From IMG/VR virus record IMGVR_UViG_3300031576_001285, positions 1 through 41,679 of that record: a stretch of 41,679 nucleotides of DNA; one strand, written 5' to 3'. Positions 31,316 through 39,755 of this stretch are shown piece after piece (the first letter of the stretch is position 1; every line of letters starts with the position of its first letter). The translations under genes and the position numbers were made by a program. The notes under the pieces were generated by a model. That model was not told where the DNA came from, searched no databases, and worked only from the letters and a program-made list of their open reading frames with translations. This DNA comes from a virus.

Positions 31316-34300
31316 ATGCCACAAAATTTAAAACTCTCAGATTTCTCTAATTTATACTTGGTTGATCGAGTTGCCGATGAGGACAAATTCGATCACCAGG
31401 ATTTTTCCGAAATTCTATGGCGGATTATTCAAGATAAGACTCTGACCGAAGACCGCACTCCTTTTAACATAGGCATCTTTGGAAAATGGGGAGTAGGGAA
31501 ATCAACGGTTGTTAACCTGTTCCGAAAAGAACTGGATTTATGGAATAAGAATAATGGCCATCAAAAAAAGTACGAATTTATTGAGTTTAAAATTTGGAAG
31601 TTCTCAAAAGAGGCCATAAAACGCAAATTTATATTCACAATTGGCCGGTCCTTATTAGGCGAAAACAAGCTAGACGAACTCAATGTTAAAGTCAGAGGCC
31701 AAAGGGTTTTTCAGCACTCCCTATTATCAGCCCCCGATTATCTTGTAAGGGAGTTACTGAACTGGAATAAGAACAAGCCGACTAAATGGATTAAACTGGG
31801 CATTGGAGTATTCGCTGCTTTTGTTGCCGCGGTCTTTCTTTTTAATCTCAAATTTCAATGGGTTCACTCATTTAGTGATTTTTTCTCTCTTCTGTGTGCT
31901 TTTCTTATTTTCCAATTGCCATCTGCTTGGGCATATATTTGCAAGGCGGTTAATAATGCCAAGATTGAAATTTCCTTTGATAAGTACGATTCAGACGAGC
32001 AATTCGAAGAAGAATTTATCCGTCAAGTCAAAGACACTGAAGAAATCATCAAAATAATATTTATTGATGACTTAGATCGTTGCCCCGACGACAAAGTGGT
32101 CGAGGCTCTTGAGACCATCAAGACTTATCTGGATGTCAAAACATGCGTGTTCATCATTGCCTGCGATGATGAGGTTATAAAAAGGGTAGTTGAATCAAAA
32201 AGAAAAGAGCTTCTTAAAGATGGGAATGCCAGCGACTATTTGAATAAGTTTTTCCAATACACCCTTAGAATACCTCCTTTTATCCATCAAAACATGCGTG
32301 ATTATGCTAAAGAAATTCTCTCTCTTCAAAAAAACGATCTCTTGAAATTAGAAAACGTTGACGATATTTTGGAGGTTCTTATTCACCCAGGTGTCGTCAA
32401 TCCTAGGAAAGCTATATCCTTAATAAATAACTTCGCGTTTGATTTTGAAACAATTCTTAAGAGAGAAGAATCGGTTTCTTCCAAGTTACGCGCTGGCGAT
32501 GTTTCAAGCCAGCTTCCTGCTCTGGCGGTTTTTACAGTCATCAAGAACGACTACTCGCCAATTTACGATTTATTGCTTCGGGACAATGAGCTCCTAAAAT
32601 ATCTCACTGAGGATGGAAAAGCCGAATTTGGAGAAGAATACCATCAGAAAATTATTCAAGAGGCCAAAAGTTTTCCAGACTTTGCCAAATTTATTTATTT
32701 TTTGAATGGCGTGACTGAATTTATTAGAGATGTTGACGATTTTACCCCGTTTGTATATTTGGATGCTGATAAAAATAGTTCAAGCTTGAAAAGCGACCGC
32801 CAGAAAGACCTCTATCACTTTTTCAAAACTGGTCAATCTGAAAAAGTTAAACAAATGATCCTCGAAAATAAAGATGTAGAGCGTCAGGTTGCGCACTTTG
32901 AAGTGATTGTGGATCTGCTAAACAGGCTAAAAATTTCTAGAGAAAAGAAAAATGGCCTAAAGACTATTTTTGATGTTGTGGAATCTGTGCCTGATAATCT
33001 AGCGCTTGGTAACCTTTCCGTTCGAATCATGGCTAAGTTTCATGATTTTGTTAGGACTAATGAAAAATGGGTCGAAGAGTTCAATTTAGAAGGTGTGATG
33101 TATGTGCTTCAGCATCTCTGGCATTCTAAATCTACGCAGCAAGAAGTAATCGGGACATTTGTTGATACTCTTAACAAGACATCCCAAATAGAATTAGCCC
33201 ATAAGTTAGTTCGTGCGATATTAAAATACGAGTTTCTTCTCACCGATCCCGTTGTTATCCAAAAGGTGCAGAATTATATTGATCGGAATAAGCCAGTGGA
33301 GGCCAATAAGGAACTGGTTTGGCTGTCTATAACGGATGTCGCTAATTTGGTTATTGAGCAAGCGGGAAGAAAGCAGGCTTTGAGTAAATTTATTTCTGCG
33401 GCAAGGATTCAAGAAATATGTGATGTGATAGCTGATTTTGATAGAGATGGCAGAGAGCTGACGGATGAAGAAAAAACGCAATTACAAACTGCTATATCCG
33501 CGTTTGACATTATAGATGATATTTTATTGACAACCCAAAATAGAATCAAAGACAGGATTGCCTCATTTACAAAGCTTCTCCCAACGAAAACCTACTATTT
33601 TGCGATATTAGACAGGGTAAAAAAATGCGTGAAAGATATTCCCGCCGACTGTGTTGATTCGTTGATAGGGGCACTGATCTTAGAAATTAGTTCTGTTGAT
33701 GGAGATGAACTAAGAAGCCTGCTTGATGCTATTGATCGCGTTTCCGCGCATAGCGAGTTAAAACCCGTACAAGGGCTGTCTTCCATAGTCACTACGCTAC
33801 CTAAAAAGATATTTGATGAATACAGCGAAGAAAACTTTCAGGTAGGCATAGAATACGTCATTAAATATTCCGATGGTCGACTGTCTGTAGAATCTCTGGA
33901 ATCGATTTTGTCTTATTTGGTTCAGAAGGTGAGCCTAGCCTCTCAAGCAGAATATAGTCGTGCGGCTTTTAGTTTCTTTCTTGAAAATGAAAGAATTCTA
34001 AGTCAAAAAATCAAAACCGATATTTGCAGCGTATTTGTAAAAGAGTTAAGTGACCCAAATTTATATGCTTTACAAAAATTTCCAAATAACGAAGGCTTTG
34101 TTTTTCTGAAATCAGTATCCGATAAGGTAGTAGCATTCTCAGAAAATAAGAATCAATTAGTCGCTAGCCTCAACGCTTCCGGGATACTTCAAGCTAATAC
34201 AGTTTCTTTGACGCTTAACCAAAAGTCCGACTTACTAAGCCTAGTGCGATCATATTTCGACCATTACGATGCGACGACCAGGGATGCGTTCTTGGTGATT

Positions 34301-35215
34301 TTGTTGCCTTATTTGACCAACGCAAATAAAGATATTGCTGCCTGGGGGATTGAACAGATCGATATCACACTACCTCTCCTTAAAATTGAAGATATATCCA
34401 CCGCATCCCAAGAAGGCCTAGTGCGCTCAGCAACTAATTTGGTCAAGACCTTGGATGGAGCTGACGATAGTGCGAGAGTTTTAAGGAGTCTTTTGTTTTG
34501 CGCAGATAAAGCTAAGCAAATGGGCGGAGTTTGTATTGCGGCGTTACTGGAGGCAATTGAATTACAATTTCAGCCGAACCGTAACCATCAATTAGCTTTT
34601 AATGCACTTGTTGCCAGATACGATGACTTTAATTTAGAAAAACAGGTGGTATTATGCGGAAGTTATTTAGGTTCAACCGCATTCTCTGGTGCGAATACTT
34701 CTATGTTGTTGAAAAAGATTGAAGAGCAGTTTTCTAAGTTGGCTTCCAAAGAAGAAAAGTTAGATTTGATCGATAAGTACGCGGTTGGCGTTAGTCTTGA
34801 CGAGCGAGCATGGACTTTCTTTTCTCAGGTTTTGGATAGTTTGCATAAACAACTAGATGCTGATTTTAAAAAGGAAATTGCCGAGAAAAGTATCACGCGA
34901 GTCAAAGCCCAAGACGAAACCTCGAGTGTCACAAGGAATCGGTTTACTATTGTTAATCGGCTAAAGTCCGATAAGGTGTATCCAGATTCAGAAATTTACG
35001 GATTGTTTACCCACTTATTTAATGGGGATTCCGACGAATCAAAAGATTTGGCATGCGATTTGATAAATGTATTTTATGGCGATTTTCAAAAGATACCAAA
35101 GAGACTTAGAGAGAGCTACAAAACTACTATAGAACAATCAATAGACAGAACTGAAAACGAAGCAATTAAGGCTAAGATGAAATCGGTTCTGGGGTCAGAC
35201 TGGCTAGTATTTTGA
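31316..35215 (+). CDS. KAP-type P-loop NTPase with membrane insertion and long C-terminal region
   Basis: 1299 residues. The Walker A is at 56-64 (GKWGVGKST) and Walker B at 247-255 (FIDDLDRCP, with D251/D252). Between them are two hydrophobic segments near 160-182 and 190-214 (GIGVFAAFVAAVFLFNL and FFSLLCAFLIFQLPSAW), the membrane insertion that defines many KAP NTPases. After ~400, some 900 residues of repeated helices suggest a HEAT-like scaffold. The N-terminus has no Shine-Dalgarno, and the gene is AT-rich compared with the tail genes. It precedes a methyltransferase and endonuclease by 16 bases, so it is likely a component of, or fused to, that defence operon. Its effector activity is unknown. 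Confidence 0.85.
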   Translation: MPQNLKLSDFSNLYLVDRVADEDKFDHQDFSEILWRIIQDKTLTEDRTPFNIGIFGKWGVGKSTVVNLFRKELDLWNKNNGHQKKYEFIEFKIWKFSKEAIKRKFIFTIGRSLLGENKLDELNVKVRGQRVFQHSLLSAPDYLVRELLNWNKNKPTKWIKLGIGVFAAFVAAVFLFNLKFQWVHSFSDFFSLLCAFLIFQLPSAWAYICKAVNNAKIEISFDKYDSDEQFEEEFIRQVKDTEEIIKIIFIDDLDRCPDDKVVEALETIKTYLDVKTCVFIIACDDEVIKRVVESKRKELLKDGNASDYLNKFFQYTLRIPPFIHQNMRDYAKEILSLQKNDLLKLENVDDILEVLIHPGVVNPRKAISLINNFAFDFETILKREESVSSKLRAGDVSSQLPALAVFTVIKNDYSPIYDLLLRDNELLKYLTEDGKAEFGEEYHQKIIQEAKSFPDFAKFIYFLNGVTEFIRDVDDFTPFVYLDADKNSSSLKSDRQKDLYHFFKTGQSEKVKQMILENKDVERQVAHFEVIVDLLNRLKISREKKNGLKTIFDVVESVPDNLALGNLSVRIMAKFHDFVRTNEKWVEEFNLEGVMYVLQHLWHSKSTQQEVIGTFVDTLNKTSQIELAHKLVRAILKYEFLLTDPVVIQKVQNYIDRNKPVEANKELVWLSITDVANLVIEQAGRKQALSKFISAARIQEICDVIADFDRDGRELTDEEKTQLQTAISAFDIIDDILLTTQNRIKDRIASFTKLLPTKTYYFAILDRVKKCVKDIPADCVDSLIGALILEISSVDGDELRSLLDAIDRVSAHSELKPVQGLSSIVTTLPKKIFDEYSEENFQVGIEYVIKYSDGRLSVESLESILSYLVQKVSLASQAEYSRAAFSFFLENERILSQKIKTDICSVFVKELSDPNLYALQKFPNNEGFVFLKSVSDKVVAFSENKNQLVASLNASGILQANTVSLTLNQKSDLLSLVRSYFDHYDATTRDAFLVILLPYLTNANKDIAAWGIEQIDITLPLLKIEDISTASQEGLVRSATNLVKTLDGADDSARVLRSLLFCADKAKQMGGVCIAALLEAIELQFQPNRNHQLAFNALVARYDDFNLEKQVVLCGSYLGSTAFSGANTSMLLKKIEEQFSKLASKEEKLDLIDKYAVGVSLDERAWTFFSQVLDSLHKQLDADFKKEIAEKSITRVKAQDETSSVTRNRFTIVNRLKSDKVYPDSEIYGLFTHLFNGDSDESKDLACDLINVFYGDFQKIPKRLRESYKTTIEQSIDRTENEAIKAKMKSVLGSDWLVF

Positions 35216-35231
35216 TTAATTTTTTTACAAT

Positions 35232-36863
35232 ATGAAAACACTGCAAGAATCTAAAAGTTTAAACATCAGCTTCATTCAAAATCAGGAAAAACTTGGGCAA
35301 GAATCTCTAGTAGATTATGCGGAAAATTTGGCGGCTCAGCATATTCAGATTAGCGATTCTGAGCAAAGAAAAACCAAAGGCCAGTTTTTTACCCCAAAAG
35401 AAGTTGCCCGTTTCATGGTTGGTTTGTTCGATATAAAAGGCCAGCGGATCAGGTTGCTCGACCCTGGAGCGGGCGCCGGTATGTTGACCGCGGCATTCTG
35501 TGACCGCGTTTTACACTTGAAAACAAATATTGAATTGAATATTGATATTTATGAAAATGATCCTTTGATAATTCCTTGTCTCAAGAAGGTGCTACAAAAG
35601 TGTAGATCAACTTTGAAAGAAAAGGGGCACGAAGTTAGTATTAACGTTATAGAGGATGATTTTATCCTAAAAAACGCCAGATTCTTTGATAGTGAAGAGC
35701 TTTCGTTATGGGCTGATAAGCGCCCAATGTTTGACTATGTGATTTCTAACCCTCCTTACTATAAGTTGAACGCCGATTCCGTACACGCGAAAACCATGAA
35801 GGGGCTTGATTTGGGGCACCCAAATGTTTACGCGCTCTTCATGGCGTTGTCTCTTCGGCTTCTACGGTTAGATGGGGAGATGGTTTTTATCACGCCAAGG
35901 AGTTTTTGTTCAGGGCTCTATTATAAGAAATTTCGCGCATGGTTTCTTAAAAATGTTTCCTTCTCGCGTATCCATATGTTTGGATCAAGAAAGGACGTGT
36001 TCGATCAGGAAGGGGTTTTACAGGAAAATATCATTTTTAAAACTAGACCTCAATCTTCTAAAGACAAAACATCTTCTGTAGATATTACCATCAGCAAAAA
36101 TCAGTCATTTGAAGATGTAAGGGGACACCGAGTTGCCCGCAGAGAGATTTTCCATGAAATGAACGAAGATACTTTAATAAAAATTCCGACATCGCAGCTT
36201 CATATTCAAATCCAACATGCGGTTAAAGATTGGAAATACACATTACATGATCTCGGTTTGGAGGTTTCTACTGGGCCTGTTGTCGATTTCCGTGCCAAAG
36301 CATTGTTGATAGACTTCGTGGATACAAAGAAGACCGCCCCTTTGATTTGGATGCATAACATTCAGGGAATGAAAGTGGTTTGGCCGCTCGAAAAAAATGG
36401 GAAGCAGACAGGAGTCCGGCTTACCAAAGATTCTGAGTCATTATTGCTGCCTGCGAGAAACTATGTTTTGATAAAGCGTTTTAGCTCAAAGGAACAGGAA
36501 CGGAGACTTTACGCGGGGGTTCTCTTTGCCCATGAGATCAAATCGCCAACCATTGGCATTGAGAATCACGTCAATTATCTCTACCGGCGACGGGGGAACA
36601 TGTCGTCAGATGAAACCGTTGGTATGGCGGCGCTTCTTAATACTGCCATAGTGGATGAATATTTTAGATGTTTGAATGGGAATACCCAGGTCAATGCCTC
36701 GGATTTAAGAGTGTTGCCATTTCCTTCGCTTGATTTAATAGAAGAAATTGGGAACGTAGTGAGAGTCAGGAAACCAGAAATCGGTTTTGAGATGGATAGT
36801 ATCGTGGCGGATATCATTGGTATGGATAACCGAATTATTGAGAGATTGTATGAGAAAAGTTAA
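35232..36863 (+). CDS. N6-adenine DNA methyltransferase of a type II restriction system (Eco57I/PstI-like)
   Basis: 543 residues. A motif X-like GQFFTP (50-55), motif I LDPGAGAGML (76-85) and motif IV NPPY (173-176) identify an amino-methyltransferase that uses SAM to methylate adenine. The C-terminal half would be target recognition, as in PstI/BsuBI-type enzymes. The upstream gap contains no Shine-Dalgarno (TTAATTTTTTTACAATATG), so translation may be weak or coupled to KAP. The endonuclease gene starts inside its 3' end with a 14-base overlap, typical for a modification/restriction pair. It would protect the DNA that the endonuclease cuts. Confidence 0.9.
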   Translation: MKTLQESKSLNISFIQNQEKLGQESLVDYAENLAAQHIQISDSEQRKTKGQFFTPKEVARFMVGLFDIKGQRIRLLDPGAGAGMLTAAFCDRVLHLKTNIELNIDIYENDPLIIPCLKKVLQKCRSTLKEKGHEVSINVIEDDFILKNARFFDSEELSLWADKRPMFDYVISNPPYYKLNADSVHAKTMKGLDLGHPNVYALFMALSLRLLRLDGEMVFITPRSFCSGLYYKKFRAWFLKNVSFSRIHMFGSRKDVFDQEGVLQENIIFKTRPQSSKDKTSSVDITISKNQSFEDVRGHRVARREIFHEMNEDTLIKIPTSQLHIQIQHAVKDWKYTLHDLGLEVSTGPVVDFRAKALLIDFVDTKKTAPLIWMHNIQGMKVVWPLEKNGKQTGVRLTKDSESLLLPARNYVLIKRFSSKEQERRLYAGVLFAHEIKSPTIGIENHVNYLYRRRGNMSSDETVGMAALLNTAIVDEYFRCLNGNTQVNASDLRVLPFPSLDLIEEIGNVVRVRKPEIGFEMDSIVADIIGMDNRIIERLYEKS

Positions 36864-37794
36864 AGAAGGAATCGCGATTTTATCAATGCTTGGAATGCCA
36901 CGAGGGCAGCAAAACGACCGATCTGCCTTAACCTTGCTTGCCTTGCTGAATCTTGGAAAAAATAAAAGGTGGGCTCAAGCCGAGCAAAGAATGATAAGAA
37001 TACACGATATTCTCAAATTTGCAAAAAAAGAATATAAAAAAACTTATGCTGAAAATTCTCGGGAGACTTTTAGAAGGCAAACACTCCACCAATTCGAGCA
37101 AGCAGGCATAGCTGATAGAAACCCCGATGATCCAAGTCGATCAACCAATAGCCCCAAAAATGTTTATATGGCGACGACAGAGATCGTTGAAGCAATTTCA
37201 AAATTTGAAACTTCTCGGTGGCAATCCGCCGTCAATAAATTTACCAAAAATAAAGGCAAACTTATTGATAGGTATGCGAAGCGTAAAAAAGCAAATCTGA
37301 TAACTATGAATGTACCGGGAGGAACGTCGATTGCTTTTTCTCCCGGAAAACATAATGAGTTGCAGGTACAGGTTATCGAGGAATTCAGACCACGCTTTTG
37401 CCCAGACTCCGAGGTGCTATACGTCGGCGATACCGCTCGGAAGATGCTTTTTGTTAAGGAAGAGGCGTTTAAGAAATTAAATATTCCTATTACCCAGCAT
37501 GACAAGCTGCCTGATATAGTTTTATATAATAGGAAGAAAAATCATCTTATTTTGATTGAAGCCGTAACTGCGCATGGTCCGATGTCACCGAAGCGGCAGG
37601 TTGAACTTGAACAAACATTGAAAAATTGTAAGTCGCAGAGAATATATTTAAGCGCGTTTCCCGATTTGAGGCAATTCAAGAAGCATATTGATAATGTTGC
37701 CTGGGAAACGGAGGTCTGGCTTTCTGACAATCCTGACCACATGATTCATTTAAATGGGCCAAAGTTTTTTACAGCCTATGACCCACCGGCGTAA
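36850..37794 (+). CDS. BsuBI/PstI-type restriction endonuclease
   Basis: 314 residues from ATG 36850, which overlaps the methyltransferase by 14 bases; earlier in-frame starts lie deep inside that gene. The C-terminal region carries the family signature: D222 in LPDIVLYNRKKNH and IEAVTAHGP at 236-244, the altered PD-(D/E)XK site of BsuBI_PstI_RE. The N-terminal half (KEGIAILSMLGMPRGQQNDR, LTLLALLNL) is the winged-helix part of that family. It should cleave unmethylated sites of the partner methyltransferase. The recognition sequence cannot be read from the protein. Confidence 0.9.
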   Translation: MRKVKEGIAILSMLGMPRGQQNDRSALTLLALLNLGKNKRWAQAEQRMIRIHDILKFAKKEYKKTYAENSRETFRRQTLHQFEQAGIADRNPDDPSRSTNSPKNVYMATTEIVEAISKFETSRWQSAVNKFTKNKGKLIDRYAKRKKANLITMNVPGGTSIAFSPGKHNELQVQVIEEFRPRFCPDSEVLYVGDTARKMLFVKEEAFKKLNIPITQHDKLPDIVLYNRKKNHLILIEAVTAHGPMSPKRQVELEQTLKNCKSQRIYLSAFPDLRQFKKHIDNVAWETEVWLSDNPDHMIHLNGPKFFTAYDPPA

Positions 37795-37810
37795 GGCATA
37801 TTCGATTTAT

Positions 37811-38023
37811 TTATAAAAGATCTGGCATTCCCCGCTTAAAAGCATCTGCAAGCTTCTTGATAGTATCGACTGTCACGTTTGGCGGGTTTTTCCCCTCAAT
37901 TTTCTGAAGATAGCTTCTTGAAATCCCTGCACGCTTGGCCAGCTTCTCCTGCGTCCAGAAGTAGCCTTTCCGTAACTTCTTAACCCCTCGTCCAAGCCTG
38001 TATCGAGCGCTTTTCTTGGCCAT
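37811..38023 (-). CDS. XRE-family repressor 1
   Basis: 70 residues on the minus strand from ATG 38023, preferred over a TTG 12 bases earlier because GGAGG lies just before the ATG. It is almost entirely one HTH domain: RLGRGVKKLRKGYFWTQEKL followed by the recognition helix in ISRSYLQKIEGKNP. It is a paralogue of the next repressor. It lies convergent to the endonuclease gene, as controller (C) proteins of restriction systems can, or it may act as a lysogeny repressor. Its upstream region has the TATGGCCnTAT core also found before the integrase operon. Confidence 0.82.
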   Translation of the reverse strand: MAKKSARYRLGRGVKKLRKGYFWTQEKLAKRAGISRSYLQKIEGKNPPNVTVDTIKKLADAFKRGMPDLL

Positions 38024-38041
38024 ATTGCCCTCCAATTGGCA

Positions 38042-38055
38042 CTATACGGCCATAG
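38042..38055 (-). promoter_or_regulatory. Candidate operator shared with the integrase operon
   Basis: CTATACGGCCATAG on the plus strand (CTATGGCCGTATAG on the transcribed side), 18 bases upstream of the XRE1 start. The core TATGGCCnTAT is the same as at 31179-31192. Confidence 0.45.
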
Positions 38056-38098
38056 GTTTGGCTGGATATCAAGGGTATTGGGAAGTAGAAAAGCTTCT

Positions 38099-38320
38099 TT
38101 AGAAATCCAGAAGCTTGGAGCAGCTCATCTTGAAGGCTTTAGCCAGCTTTTCAATGGTGTCGATTTTAACCGGCGAAGGAGTTTTGCCTTCCAAGCGCTG
38201 AATGTGCTTATAGGCGGTATCGGCATGATCGGCCAGGTCTTCTTGGGTCCAGTCGTTTCTTTTCCTTAGCTGGCGCAGTCTCCTGCCGAATTTATAGCGT
38301 ATTTCAGGGTACTTTCGCAT
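38099..38320 (-). CDS. XRE-family repressor 2
   Basis: 73 residues on the minus strand from ATG 38320. It repeats the plan of repressor 1: KFGRRLRQLRKRNDWTQEDL, then the helix with HIQRLEGKTPSPVKIDTIEK and LAKAFKMSCSKLL. A perfect inverted repeat lies directly before its start, implying autoregulation. The two repressors could respond to different operators and set the decision between lysogeny and lytic growth, or control the restriction system. Divergent to the nuclease-like gene on the other strand. Confidence 0.82.
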   Translation of the reverse strand: MRKYPEIRYKFGRRLRQLRKRNDWTQEDLADHADTAYKHIQRLEGKTPSPVKIDTIEKLAKAFKMSCSKLLDF

Positions 38321-38338
38321 GAGATTATCCTAAATCTC
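38321..38338 (-). promoter_or_regulatory. Perfect inverted repeat at the XRE2 start
   Basis: GAGATT ATCCTA AATCTC is a 6-6-6 inverted repeat that begins one base upstream of the start codon. It covers the ribosome-binding region, so it could act as an operator or as an RNA hairpin. Confidence 0.5.
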
Positions 38339-38428
38339 ACGCCTTCCAACTGCCACCACCCAAGTGGCCTTTTTAAGTTGATATATCCAAGCCCAAGAGC
38401 TAACATCCTCTTCTTAAGGGAGAGGTCT

Positions 38429-38905
38429 ATGGGAGAAGCTGAAAAGGTGCGGATTGATGCAAGGCCAAGCGCAATTCTGGCAGGGGTGGCTGGCGAATAC
38501 TATGTTGCCGCCGAGCTTTCAAGCAAAGGGTATATAGCTTCCATTACCTTAAGAAACTCCAAGGGCGTTGACGTCCTCTGCTCCAATTCTGATGCCACGC
38601 GATCCGTGGGCATACAGGTTAAAACATCTTTCGGCCATGACAGAAGGTGGCTCTTAAACCAGAAGGTCGAAGACTACTACGCGAAGAACCTTTTTTATGT
38701 CTTTGTGTGCCTCAATAAGAATAAGTCAAAGCCAGAATATTTTGTTGTCCCCAGTAAGCACATAGCTAAAAAGACAAAAGAAGGCCACGCCAAATGGCTT
38801 CTAACCCCCGGGAAAAAGGGTCGTGTCCACAAGGACAGCAAGATGAGGATCTTTAAAGATAAAAAGGAAGAATTTAAGGACCGATGGGATCTTCTGGGGT
38901 TATAG
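38429..38905 (+). CDS. PD-(D/E)XK-like nuclease-fold protein
   Basis: 158 residues from ATG 38429, with AGGGAGAGG 3-11 bases upstream. The core pattern is present: Glu in AGVAGEYYVAAELSSKGY, Asp in NSKGVDVLCSN, and QVK in SVGIQVKTSFG, as in small PD-(D/E)XK proteins related to DUF4365 or group I intron-type endonucleases. The C-terminus is basic (TPGKKGRVHKDSKMRIFKDK). It could be a stand-alone nuclease or DNA-binding protein with a structural nuclease fold. It stands alone between the repressors and a lipoprotein gene and has its own upstream region. Confidence 0.68.
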   Translation: MGEAEKVRIDARPSAILAGVAGEYYVAAELSSKGYIASITLRNSKGVDVLCSNSDATRSVGIQVKTSFGHDRRWLLNQKVEDYYAKNLFYVFVCLNKNKSKPEYFVVPSKHIAKKTKEGHAKWLLTPGKKGRVHKDSKMRIFKDKKEEFKDRWDLLGL

Positions 38906-38949
38906 AAGGATTTCTTTGGGGAAGGTGGTAATAAATGAAAGGAGAATAT

Positions 38950-39324
38950 ATGAAAAGAGGACTAGGCGTTTTTTTGATAGCGCTATTTATGTGTGGATGT
39001 GCCACGACAGGCACGCGCATCGAAACCGATAAGGTCCAGCAGATCAAAGAGGGTATTACTACAGAGAAAGAGGTTGTCGACATATTGGGAAGCCCTTGGC
39101 AGAAGACGCTAGGATCTGATGGAAAGACTTTAATGGTTTACCAATACACGAAGGTAAAAAATAGGGCTCAGAACTTCATCCCAGTCGTGGGTCTTCTTGC
39201 CGGTGGCATGGACATGGATCAGCAGATGCTGACAGTCCTGATCGGGAAGGATGGCAAGGTCGAGAAATACACTTTTAATGACAGCAAGAGCCCGATTAAT
39301 TCAGGTTTATTGAACACACGCTGA
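38950..39324 (+). CDS. SmpA/OmlA (BamE)-like lipoprotein
   Basis: 124 residues from ATG 38950; the ATG at 38935 is in frame but AAGGAG lies between the two starts, favouring 38950. The signal peptide (RGLGVFLIALFMCGC) ends in a lipobox with the lipidated Cys at residue 17. The mature part has the SmpA/OmlA pattern: KVQQIKEGITTEKEVVDILG, then WQKTLGSDGKTLMVYQY. Small outer-membrane lipoproteins of this fold are best known from the Bam machinery, but phage-encoded ones may change the cell surface to block superinfection. That role is inferred. Confidence 0.75.
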   Translation: MKRGLGVFLIALFMCGCATTGTRIETDKVQQIKEGITTEKEVVDILGSPWQKTLGSDGKTLMVYQYTKVKNRAQNFIPVVGLLAGGMDMDQQMLTVLIGKDGKVEKYTFNDSKSPINSGLLNTR

Positions 39325-39405
39325 ATTAATTGAATCGCCAGTGTACCACTATACATTTAGGGTCATTTTCGTTAACCATATTTTTTTGAGCCAAAAATAT
39401 CTGCA

Positions 39406-39434
39406 TTGACATCGTGATATGCTTGGAGTAGATT
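39406..39434 (+). promoter_or_regulatory. Sigma70-type promoter of a leader RNA
   Basis: TTGACA at 39406-39411, a 17-base spacer and TAGATT at 39429-39434. The start of transcription would be about 39441. Confidence 0.72.
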
Positions 39435-39440
39435 AGATAC

Positions 39441-39530
39441 GTTCGTTTGGATGACGAACAACTGAACTGATCAGAAGACCGACCGGTTCCTTAGGATAAA
39501 ACAAATATACCTAAGGAGCCGGTCTGTCTT
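39441..39530 (+). ncRNA. Terminated leader or small RNA
   Basis: The RNA begins with a hairpin GTTCGT (39441-39446) with ACGAAC (39454-39459) and ends with a strong terminator: GACCGGTTCCTTAGG (39481-39495) with CCTAAGGAGCCGGTC (39510-39524), then TGTCTTTTTTT. It would be ~90 bases long. The gene after it starts at 39576 without a further promoter, so this may be attenuated as at the NYN gene. Confidence 0.62.
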
Positions 39531-39575
39531 TTTTTGTGCCCAAAAACAATGAAATCAAAAAGATGCGGAGGATCT

Positions 39576-39755
39576 ATGGAGATGGGAAAGGACCCAGATA
39601 CTGGGGAAACGGTAGTCAGACGCTGGACAAAGTGCAATGTCTGTAAGTCTACTATGCGAGTCACAACTAACAATATTAATTTCGCGCAACTACAAAACGG
39701 CGAATGGACGGGTTTGAAATGTCCAGTTTGCAATAACAACGGAGAGCTAAGATGA
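39576..39755 (+). CDS. Small zinc-ribbon protein
   Basis: 59 residues from ATG 39576 with GGAGG 5 bases before it; an ATG at 39549 is in frame but has no ribosome site. Two Cys pairs, CNVC and CPVC, on either side of a beta region (GLKCPVCNNNGE) make a zinc ribbon. The stop overlaps the ATG of the ParB-methyltransferase gene (ATGA), so the two are coupled. Function unknown, perhaps a DNA- or RNA-binding accessory protein near the terminase. Confidence 0.65.
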   Translation: MEMGKDPDTGETVVRRWTKCNVCKSTMRVTTNNINFAQLQNGEWTGLKCPVCNNNGELR

